Positions 12,501 to 24,500 of a stretch of 64,000 nt of DNA are shown here, one piece after another. Under the pieces are notes generated by a model, which had not been told where the DNA came from, searched no databases, and worked only from the letters and a program-made list of their open reading frames with translations. The translations under genes and the position numbers were made by a program. The first letter of the stretch is position 1, and each line of letters starts with the position of its first letter. The stretch covers positions 9,375,926-9,439,925 of the forward strand of contig CM055837.1 in the NCBI GenBank assembly GCA_029582265.1, written 5' to 3'. This DNA comes from Zoroaster sp. YZ-2022 (Eukaryota; Echinodermata; Asteroidea; Forcipulatida; Zoroasteridae).

Positions 12501-15500
12501 CATTGTACAGATTGTTAATTGTCAAAAATATTTTAAAAAACATGACCCCAATTTGACCTTTACTTCCTGTCCAAACCGGAAGTCAAAGTTTAATATATAC
12601 AAAAATCATTTCTCAACAACCACAAGAGGTAAATTCACAATTTTTGTACCATTGTACAGATCGTTAATTGACAAAACAATTTTACACAAAAAGGTGACCC
12701 CAATTTGACCTTTACTTCTTGTCTAAACCGGAAGTCAAAGTTTAATATTTAAAACAAAATCTTCCACAAGAGGTAAATTCACAATCTTTGCACCATTGTA
12801 CATATCGTTATTTGTCAAAACAATTTTACACAAAGGTGACCCCAATTTGACCTTTACTTCCTCCCGAACACCTAGAGTTTGTGTAAACAAACTCGAATTT
12901 CTAGTTGTTTTTGTTTTCGGTTGTTGTGGCATGTTGACCTGTATTTTTTTTTATACCAAACTCTGTATTAGTACTATAAGGTCCTTAGCAAGACCAGGGG
13001 CCAATTTCCTAGAGCTGCTTAGCAGATAAAATTGCTTACCAGACAAATTTGCTTAGCGGATTTTATTGGTTACCAGCCAAACTTTCATATAAAATGTATG
13101 CATTGTGGCTGGTAGTCTGCTTTATATTGCTTAGCACAAATATTTGCTTAGCAGAATTCTCTGCTTAACTGCTCTATGAAATTAGGCCCTGGCCTCTATT
13201 GCATGACTAGAAAGCCTCTAGTGAATAATCGGGGCTTACTAATAATTCTGTGCTTATGAAAGCTTATTCCATGGGTTAGCAAGGAAATTTTTGCTTGTGC
13301 ATATACCTACTTTGCATAACTAAGAATTTACTGATTACAATGTTAGCGCAAAAAGAAAGTAAGCATACTCATAGAAGCAGTTTTTTAAAAACATAATCAG
13401 TGTTGTACCTTCTCTTTAAAAATAATTAAATATATTTCCAATTTTGCCTCAGGACAACTGGGTTCATTCTGGAGGGCTTCCCCCGCACGGTCGAGGAGGC
13501 CCAGTTCCTCGCTGAGCGTGGCCTCTATCCGGATGCCGCCATCTTGCTCGCCGTGGAGGACACCGACATTCAATCCCGCATCCTGCCACCGAAGATGGAC
13601 AAGTGGCGGCAGAAGCGGGATCGGCGTCTGGCCAGGAAGGAACGCCGGAAGCAACGGAAGAAGAAGGAGAGAGACGCGATGATCAACAAGCGAAGGCTGG
13701 AGCTGGTGGCCGAGGTGGCCGAGAGGAAGGCCGAGAAGATTGTAAGTTTTGGCAAGTTTAGCTTCTGTCCTTGAGAGGGTCATTAGTTTGAAATTTGTTT
13801 TGAAACACATTTGTTTATGGCACAAGTGCCATAGTTGAATGGTTTACGTATCATCAAGCTTGTATTCTGTTGGAAGAGTCTTCAGAATGAAGGCTTGCAA
13901 GAGTTTTAGTAAAAAAATGATGAATGTGACGTTAGTGTAACTTTCAAGAGGATGTAACGCTTGTGTCCTGGTGACTGTGTCCTCAGAATGGGGGTTCGAA
14001 TCCTGGCCAGGACGGTCTTGGCTCGTTGTATACTTGAGAGGGTTGTAAGTTGTGAATGGTTTATGGCATGAGTGCCACAGTTGCATGGTTAAGCACATCA
14101 TCAGACTTGTGTTCTGATGGCTGAGCTTTTAGAATGTAGGTTCGAATCCTGCCCAGGAAGAACTTGGCTTGTCTGTCCTTGAGAGGGTCCATGGTGTAAG
14201 TGCCACAGTTGAGGGTTGTAGCACAAACACGGACTCCTGTTCTGATGGCTGGGCCATCTGATTCAGCTGAATCCTGGTCAAGATGGTTTTGGATAATGTT
14301 ATGGCTGAGGTTGAGCATAATCGAAATCCATTTTTACCAAATAAAATACATTTGAGTTCACCACAAATGTACCTTTTGTCAGATCTTGTAGCCTTGCATT
14401 GAGCTTTATACCCAAATTCTCCCCCTCCTCGACCCTTCCCAGGCCCAGCATGCAGCAGAACGTGATAGCGATGACTCGGAGCACTCCGAAGAAGAGCAAG
14501 AAGACGACGAAGACGAAGAGGACATCGAGACCCTGCTGGCCGAGGAGTTTGAGGAGGAAGAAGAAGAGGAAGAGGAAGAGGAGGAACAGGAGGAGGACGC
14601 TGTCGATAGACTGAAGAATGAGATCGGAGAGGTGTACGATGACGACACCAACAAACTGGCTTCTGTTCAGGTAATGAAGTATAGAGGGAGTCGTTCAATT
14701 TCACGTTCACTTTTCATGAAAATGCCTGGATACCTAACTTTAAACTAGCTAGCCCAGGACCACCAGGGGTTAATTTCAGAGTAGCTTAGCAGAGAATTTT
14801 GCTAGGCAAATATTTCTGCTAAGCAATATAAAAACAGACTACCAGCCACAATGCATACATTTTGTATGAAAGTTTGGCTGGTAACCAAAGAAATTCACTA
14901 AGCAAACTTTTCTGGTAAGCATTTTCTCTGCTTAGCAGCTCCGTGAAATTGGCCCCTGGTCCCAATTACACTGCTCTGCTTACCGTAAGCTACAAATCGC
15001 TGCTTACTAAAGCAGCAAATTATGTGCTTATAAACTTAACGTGACGGTACAACATTGGTATTCAGTATTGCGTACCTTCCTCTCAACCCTCTGGTTTTCA
15101 AGAAGTACATCATAAAACTAACCTTTGATTTAATTTTGCCCTACACCGACGTGTGTATAGCACTGCATACTCAGTGCTTTCCGAGTGTCTGTGGAAAAAA
15201 CTTTACAGGCGACTCATGCGGGATTCGAACCCATGACCTCCTGCTTACTAGTGTAGACGTCTTAACCTCTCGACCACCGAGCTTGCCCGATGTCGATTGG
15301 CTGGCTAGAATCCTATATAGCAGCGGGTGCCACGATATTTATAGTTTGATGAAATTCTTGCTATAAATCAAACTATAAATCAAACTATAAATATCGCGGC
15401 ACCCGCTGCTATATAGGATTCTAGCCAGCCAATCGACATCGGGCAAGCTCGACGCAAGAATTTCATCAAACTAGTTGACCATAACAATTGCTGTTTTCGC

Positions 15501-18500
15501 TAATATGAAAGCACTTAAAACATAATAATTTCACAGGATGACTGATACATATAACCAACATTACTCAATTCAATTCAATCATCACATTTATTTCCATACT
15601 TCCATAAAATAATTAACAAACTTTATATTAAGAGTGCATTAAACGATGAAGCAGTAAATGTTAAATTCATAGCAAAAGTAATTAGTTAAATAGAGCATGG
15701 GGGCTGTTTATATAAGCAGAAGCTTGTTAAAAACAGCCATACAGACAAAAACACAAACAAAAAGGACAGACAGACAAGAGACAAGACAATAGGTAGTTGA
15801 CACGAAGGCTGTGTCTGGGGCGTGTTTTGGCGAACATAAACAGAACCTTGTTTCTGACGTCATATTCTTGACCAGAAACACGACGTCATAGCTACGCGAA
15901 AACGCGAACGTAACCAGAAAATTGTTTTCAGTTTGCGACGTGTTCAATCATCAACGCTTCTCAAAATATACGGTGACATTCAAGTTACTCGTGAGTGCTA
16001 GTAATAAACTTGAAAAATATACTGGTAGACGAACAATGATTCCATCATGTTTTAACAAATAATTAACAAAACTTTCGTTACTTTTTACAATCCGCCATCT
16101 TGAAATCAAGCGTAACCGATCACAAACTTTGGTTGAAGTTTGGTCTGAATAATGACGTCATCGCAGCACAACCAAATTCGCAAAAACACTTTTAAAACCA
16201 ATGACCGAAGCCCGAACATGTTTCTGGTTAGGGTCACGAAAATGCGCCCCTGAGTTAAGCATTTTTGGCTATGGCTATAGGAAGAAACAGTGATCTAGCC
16301 ATAAACAAAGCTGTAATTTATGGAAATTATTAAATAATAATTTCTTAATTTGATTATCTGGTAAGCATAAAAGTAACAAAAGTTTTATTCTTTATTTGTT
16401 CACAAGGGATTGTATAATTGCTCAAACAAGCTTATCGTACGAGTTCAGTACTCATGTGTAAGATCCATTGTTTTGAGAAACGCTGACGTTTTAAGATGAC
16501 TGCACAAGAAAAACTATTTCTGGTCATGTATGCATTTACTTGTAGCTTTTTTTTATATTTAAAAAAAATTTGTTATGGGTAGTTGCCAATCAGTGGCGTA
16601 GCCAGGACATTTTCAGTGGGGGGGGGGGGCATTGCTTTTCAGTGGGGGGAACAGGGGATATACAATACAATACAATACAATGAAGGCATTTATATAGCGC
16701 TCTTACACAAACGGTATCACAGCGCTTTACAGTGAGATGCAAGTACAATTTAAAAATACACATTGTCTAAAATAAATGAGTGTTGAGAGATGTTTTAAAT
16801 TGACTCAATGAAGAAGCATGACGGATACCAGATGGTAGTTCATTCCAAATGCTGGGTGCAGCAGTATAGAAACCCTTGTTAGCCGCAGTTAAATGTGTAG
16901 TTGGCTTTTGAAGATCCGGGAATCAGAATTTGAACGGAGTCCACTGTGGTTAGGGTACCTGGGGGGCACTGGAAATTTGTGGGGGCACGTGCCACCCATG
17001 GCCCCCCATGGCCCCCCCGTGGCCCCCAGCCCCCCCTCCCCGTGGCCCCCCAGGCCCCCCCCCCTATAACAAGGCCTTAAAACAGGCCACTCAAGGTGAG
17101 GGCTAAATGAAAAGGGGAAGTGGGATCAGAGAAGAGGAAATCAAAAAGTAGAAAGATGACTATTGACGTTGCGTTTCAATTGAGACAAGTTATATAAGTG
17201 GCAGGGAAGCAGGACACAGGTAGTGAATTCCAAAGTAAGGCAGTACGTGGGAAGAAACTGGATGAGTACCACCGGGTTTTTGCGTTGGGGACGGATACAG
17301 TATAAGGATGTGAATGAGCAGAGAAATGTGTGGGTGCGACCAAAGGTACGGTCAGGTGGAACAACCAGTGAAAGTCCTTTGGAGCACCTACCATTATAAT
17401 ATCTCTGTGAACTTGTTTCCAGTCAAAGATGTGACGTCAGAAACAGGTTTTCTGGTCGTGTTCGTCAAAACACACCTCCTTGATTGCACAACAATCCCTG
17501 TACTGATTGATGAATTCCTTTATTGATTCACACACAGGAAACCTTGGAGGAATTACTGATCCCCCGCATCGAGCTGAATGGTGGCCGCAAGCCCCCCATC
17601 GTCCGCTACACCCTGGAGCAGAATCTGAAGCCCATCGTGGACTGTCGGGAGAGTCTCTTTGAGAAGGTGTACCCGACCAAGGAGCACATCGCTAAGAAGA
17701 TGCTACAGATTGGATACAAACATCCCAGCCGCTTTGGCAGATGGTGTCCTGTTAAGGTAAGGAGGCAATTTAAAGTACAGGGGCGTGAATAAATATGTGT
17801 TTAGCACTGTGAACTTGTTTCTGGTCAAATAGGTACGTCAGAAACAAGGTTTTAGTCGTGTTCACCAAAACAGTTCTCTATTGGCTTTTTAATTTTTTTG
17901 GGGAGGAGTGGAGAATAAAATTACATAGGGGTACATTAGCGACACTACAACGAAAACCCTTATGTTTATACCTACACTAAAACTAAGTGAACCCCCGTCA
18001 CCAAAGCCTTCTTGACTAAAGCCGTGTTCGCACTGGACTTTTTTTGGGAAGGTTTTACCGAGACGATGGTAAAATGAAAAATGGTCAAATGTGACCTCTG
18101 TCCGCACTTGGACTTTCGACATGGGAAAATTTTACCGAGACCGTGGTAGAAGTAACCGAGCTGTCAGTATAATGACTCACGAGGGCGCTTTGCATGACCT
18201 TTCTGCGTTGACGTTGACAGCTATTTTTAGCCGACACATCCGTTGTCGTGCTTTCTTTCGTCGAGCGTGGTGTCCCTGTGTAGCACGACCTTGCGATTGG
18301 GCCGGATGTATGCTTTCCTGAGCCGCTTTTACCGACTCGCACTGTCCGCACTGGACTTATTGTCTCGGGAAAAGTTACCTGGTCAGTTTTCCTGGGCAGC
18401 AGTTGGCCAGTAGAAGTAACCGCTGGACTCAGGAAAAGTAACTGAGAGGAAAATGTCCCAGGCTGTCCGCACTGGACTTAAAATGGGAAAAGTACCCATC

Positions 18501-21500
18501 GTCTCGGTAAGTTTTACCAAAAAAAGTCCAGTGCGGACAGGGCTTAAAACATCTGCTTGTAGAAGTATTTTGTGGTGTTTTATCAGCAACTTGCTATCTG
18601 TATAAAACAGCAAAGGGACCTTCAAAATATAAACAAGTTACAAACATCTTTATTCCATCTTTATTTTTAATATTTTTTTTTTTGGCCAACTGCTCCATAA
18701 TTGCCTACTTCCCCTTCAACCTTCCAGAAGGTTATCATCAGGCAAGCTCCGTGTTTGAGAGGTTAAGACATCTGCACGAGTTTAAAGCAGAAGGTCATGG
18801 GTTTGAATCCCACCCGAGTCGCCTGTGGATTTATTTCCGCATACATTCAAAAGCACTGAGTATTCAGTGCTGGACTATGTCCGGCTCTGAAGGGCAACAC
18901 CATATCAATTATAAAAAAAACATCTTATCAATCATATTAAAAACCTGGCAACTTTATATGTTCATTTTCATAGCCTTTCTCCCTCTCTTTCCCAGCTCAT
19001 GGAAGGGGATTGTATCCAGCCGATGCAGGGCCCAGGCTACCCATCCTTCCCGGCTATCTACCGTCAGAACGTTTACTTCATCTGTTCCCCTCGGGCCAGA
19101 GAGGAGTTCACCATGCACCCATTGAAGTACATGAAGCAGTCTTCACCTAAACCCGTGGTGCCTATCAGAATGGCTATACTGGGACCGCCAAAATCAGGGA
19201 AAACAACCTGTAAGTTTTTTTTTTTTTTGTCCTTTCCAATATTGCTTTTTTTTTTCTCCCATGTTTTATTCTCTGCGAACTACAAAATAACCAACGAGTC
19301 GTTAGTTTTAATTTATGGAATTCTTGCGTCAGGATAATAAATTGATAAAACAATTGATTTGATGTTTTGCTCTCACACCGATGTATGTGTGAAGCACTGT
19401 ATACTCAAGTGCTTTACCGAGTGTCTGCTGAAAAAATTATTTATTTATTAACCAGTTCGCGTTGGAGGCCGTGTATACACGCAATTTTTTTTTGCACCAC
19501 GGATCGGAGAGCGTCTAAACACGCCACAGGAAACTCCGGAATATTTGTATGCATGCTCGGTTCAGCCATGCGTGCACGGTGACATGCTCGGAAGTGCCGG
19601 CCACCCGCTGTGGAAGCTTCCATTCACGGTGTGTGTGGGAAAAAGAAACCCGCCACAGGGGCCCAGAAAAACTTTTTTATTCCCGACGCGAAATAATAAT
19701 AATATTAATAATGTGTGGACTTATATAGCGCACGTATCCACCAACTGAGTGGTTAAAGAGAAGGTACATTTATCGTAATTATCAGTTTGTCCGTGCCCTG
19801 ATTCTGTCCAAAGCTGGACTATTGCTGCTGTCTGTTGAACGGTGTTTCGAAGAAAGATATATCTCGTCTCAAAAGACTTCAAAAACAGATGTGTCAGGCT
19901 TGTCTTTCAGAAGCCTAAACACATCCACACCTCTCCTCTGCTCAAACAAATTACACTGGCTTCCAGTCGCCCAACATATTCAGTTCCTCACATTGGTTCC
20001 CACTTACAAATCACTGAAACACTCTGCACCAGGTTATCTCTCTTCTCTGCTCATAACCAAGAACTATTCATACTTCCCTTGGTTCTTCTGATGGTGAAAT
20101 CCTTGTCGTCCACAAATCACGTAAACAGGCTGGTGACGGGGTCTTTTCCATTGCCGCCCCCCGTTTATGGAATAGCCTATCCATCCCCATCAGAAATTCG
20201 AACAGTGTTCTGTCCTTCAAAAAGGCTCTCAAGACCTATCTTTTCCCAAATCGTAGCGGGTTGTCTTTCTTTCTTTTGTCTTCTTGGTTCATTTTCCTTT
20301 CCTTGTTATAGCCTTGTATCCTTTGGTAATTTGGTGCTCTATAAATCCAGTTATTATTATTATTATTATTATCATTTTGTTTATCTGAACTATTGCTAAA
20401 GAGATTTTTTTCCCTAGAGGAAAAAAACTGTTATTTACTCATCTCGTATCCTTCTTAGGCAATACATAATTAATGAACAATACAAAATAACAATTTTAAG
20501 CATCACAAAACACTGAAAAAGGATCCTTTTTTTGATAAAATTTCTCGGTTTCCTCATTCTTGGTGAATTCATTCATTGTATAGTAATTTTATATCTCTCC
20601 TATCTTGTTTTTTTTTAGTGGCAAACCGTTTTGTCTCGGAGTACGGCATGATCCGTCTCTCCATCGGCGAAGCAATCCGTTTCATTCTCAATCAACAACC
20701 GAAGACCGAGCTGGCTACCCAGCTGAAAATTCACCTTCAGACGGGTCAGGTTGTTCCAGATGAGCTAGCCGTACAGGCTCTGGAAGTATCACTGCTGGAC
20801 ATGAAGGCAAACACAAGAGGGTGAGTTGGCAAGGTAGTTGCTTTCTTTATATAGAGGGTAGGGGTCTGTGGAGGGGGCGGAATTCCCCAGCCGTTAGCCG
20901 TCAATCAGATTTTTAGAGTGGCTGTGTTCAGAAATATTATTTACAGAATACGACCCGAATATCTCTGACAAGCGTAATAAGCATGAGTCATGTTTCTGAT
21001 TAAATTTTGCTCTACACCGACGTGTGTATAGCACTGTATACTCAGTGCTTTCCGAGTGTCTGTGGAAAAAACTTCACAGGCGACTCAGACGGGATTCGAA
21101 CCCACGACCTCCTGCTTACTATTGCAGACGTCTTAACCTCTCGACCGCCGAGCTTGCCCGATGACGATTGGCCGGCTAGAATCCTATATATAGCAGCGGT
21201 TTCCGCGATATTTATAGGTTGGTGAGTCTTGCTTGTTGTACATGTTTAATGTACACGCACATGTTGGCTTTGGCAGAGTTTTTCCAGGGGACTGGCATGG
21301 ATAGGCCAGTTACCCCTCTGAGATTTTTTTTTAGATTTTTTTTTTTAGATAAACTGTTGGGTGCTCCCCTCTCCTCCCTTTCAATAATTACTGTTGAAGC
21401 TTCAGCTCAGCTCTGAAATTTCTTCACTTAAAATACTATCATTTCGTTGTGTGCCCAGAAGAAGGTAGTAAGGCTCTAACGATCTTCTTCCGGGCACACA

Positions 21501-24500
21501 AAGTACAGCAGAAGGTTGTAAGCAATAAAATGGCTCCTTTGAAAAAAAAGCAGGGCATAACTAAAACTTGTAGCTTTGCATGGCGAGGATGATAAGTAAG
21601 ACTAATTGCGGTGACACCATGTGGAATCTCAATTGAGTAGTAATTAGTTCTGAAAAGAACTGGAGGTACAACTCGACGTTTCGATCAGTATGCTCTGAGG
21701 ATGATCTCCTGAGGACGATCAGAGCATACTGATCGAAACGTCGAGTTGTACCTCCAGTTCTTTTCAGAACTAATTACTACTCAATTGAGATTCCACATGG
21801 TGTCACCGCAATTAGTCATACTTAGGGCATAACTGTTATATATTTGTTGCTAGAATTACTCCCAAGACATGTTTTTCCTACAATGACTTTATAAATGGCA
21901 GAAAAACGACCAAACTTTCACGCTCAGTTTTCTTGAAACACAATTTTGCATCTTTAATTGCTTAAATGACCTTTTTTGCTGGTCACACTTTTGTTAGGTC
22001 CTTCTTCCGGGCACACGATGATATGTCCTTCTTGTATTAAAAACTTTAAAAATTTTTTTTTAAATCAATTACCCTGCAATCCTTGTAGCTTTGTTTTGGA
22101 CGGGTACCCCGTCACTAAGAGACAAGTGGACTTGATGACAGAGCATTGCATCATACCGGTGTGTGTCGTTGAGCTTAAAGTCGATAGCAGAGAGCTGATG
22201 ATCAGAGGAGTGAGGGATAAGAACTCATCGGACAGGTTAGTGGAGCAAGGGTTTCCCGATTGGGGCATTTTGGTATCCTCATTGGGAGAATTGGGTTTCA
22301 ATCGGGATAGGGGTATCCTCCAATTGGGATAGTATAGTGGACATCAACCCAGTGGGCCATCAAAAATGTCATTGTCACCCAAGGGTTTCCCGATTGGGGC
22401 ATTTTGGTATTCTCATTGGGAGAATTGGGTTTCAATCAGGATAGGGGTATCCTCCAATTGTGATAGTATATTTGACATAGACCCAGTGGGCCATCAAAAA
22501 TGTCATTGTCACCCAAGGGTTTCCCGATTGGGGCATTTTGGTATCCTCATTGGGAGAATTGGGTTTCAATCAGCACAGGGGTATCTTCCGATTGGGATAG
22601 CATATTCCGATTGGGATAGTATATTCGTCATGGACCCAGTGAGCTATCAAAAGTGTCATTGTCACCCAAGGGTTTCCTGATAGGGGTCTGTTGGTATCCT
22701 TATGGGATAATAGGGTTTCAATCTAGATTAAAAAATATCTCCCAATCTGGATAGTATAATTGACATCAACCCTGTAGTAAGCGTAAGTAGTGAGAGAGAA
22801 ACATAAATAATGGCTGTCTCAAACACACTTCCCTATGTTTGTTCTTCCATAACTTATTCATTTTAGAGTATTCATTTTCCTATCTAACAGGAAAAGAACA
22901 ACGTTCTATTTATTAACCCTCCTACTATAGCTGCACTTTAGTGACAAGTAGCTACAGAGGTCAAAACCAGTCAACTGCCTGTTTTTGACTGTTGACCCAA
23001 ATGTCACACAGGGGCATTTTTGACTGGTTTTGACTGTCATTTTGACCACCCTGAACAATACCAGACAATGTTTATACCAGTCAAAAAACGGTTGACTCAT
23101 TTTGACCTGTGAATGTACACTCACGGAATTTAAAAACGCATCAACTTATATTTCTCAATAAATTTGTATAACTTATATGCAGTGATAAATTGAAGCGGTA
23201 ATTGTACGTAGCACTTTTATTGTGTCAGTATGATGTGAAAATTTGCGCTCATGCTTGACTGAGAAAGTATTGATTAAAATATCATAAATATCTGCTGTTG
23301 AAAAAAATGTGACATATTGGGATGATGCGTTTTTAAATTCCGTGAGTATACTTACTACACGTAAGGTTTGACAGTGTTTGACTTTTAAGTGCACTAGATA
23401 TACCTTGGCAAGTATACCAACATCTTGACTGATTTTGACCCTTGTAGTAGTAGGAGGGTTAAACTAAAAAATTGCCGATAACAAAAAACCACAGACTATA
23501 CATTTTTAATTATTGTGTTTTCATGCACCGTTTAATGATTTTTTAAAATAACTTATATGGAAGTAGTTAACTTTCTTTCTACTAGGAAGGAGAACAATGT
23601 ACAGATTTTATTGTACAGATAAAATTTACAGAAAAGAAGGAATCACACAGAAATATACATCTTCAGCCAAATAATTATATGAAAGTCACAACGGATCGGG
23701 TATAAATCATTACTTTTCCTGCCGTTACGCCCTCTAGAATTCTGCCGCTCCATGACAGCACCCAGATACTAGCCATCCGCATTGCCTCCTGGCAGAAGGA
23801 GATCACAGGGGTACGGGAGTGGTACAAAGAACAGCACCGTAACTGGGTGCCACTGGACGGGGAGAGGTCCAAATGGTGGGTGTGGAACCAAGCCGCCCGG
23901 GAGGGACAGATGACGGTCCAACACATACAGGAGTACCTGCAGAGAATATCGGAGGGTAAGGAATGTTGGCTTTTTCAGTTCGGAAATTAGATCGTTTTAA
24001 TAGTTCCCTAACTTTTTTGAGACACTGGAGGGCAGCAGACTAACTGGTTCATTTCCATCGTTCTCAATATCGTGAGCGAGTTCAGAATTACGAAAACAAT
24101 GGGAAAAGGATGGGCAAGTCTACTGTCACCAGCGTCTCAAAAGTCTCACATTATAGACTAGGCCTGTGTTTTCTCAGGATTTTTCCTGATTTCAGAATTT
24201 GTTACAAATCTCCCTTTGCCTCAGAATTTTCTTGAAAGAAGAGAAGTAGCCACCAAGGAAAAAAACCAGGAATGCCAGTTTTCCGGCTATTGCTAGAATT
24301 CCGGCTTTTTCATATTTTTCCCAAAGCAATCCGGCACTCTGTCTTTTATCCGGCTGGGAAAAAAAATTGTCTTTGTGTGTGTGGGTCCGTGTGTGTGTGT
24401 GTTGTATGTATGCGTTTATGGTGATCGCAACGTGATCATAAAGATTGCGTTTCGCTGCCCTCATTTTGTGAAATTTTTAACTGATTTTACTCAACTTGGC

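Noticed and set aside
18091..18351. Overlapping 76- and 88-codon frames
   Set aside because: Lie within an inverted-repeat MITE; frames on both strands, no splice signals.
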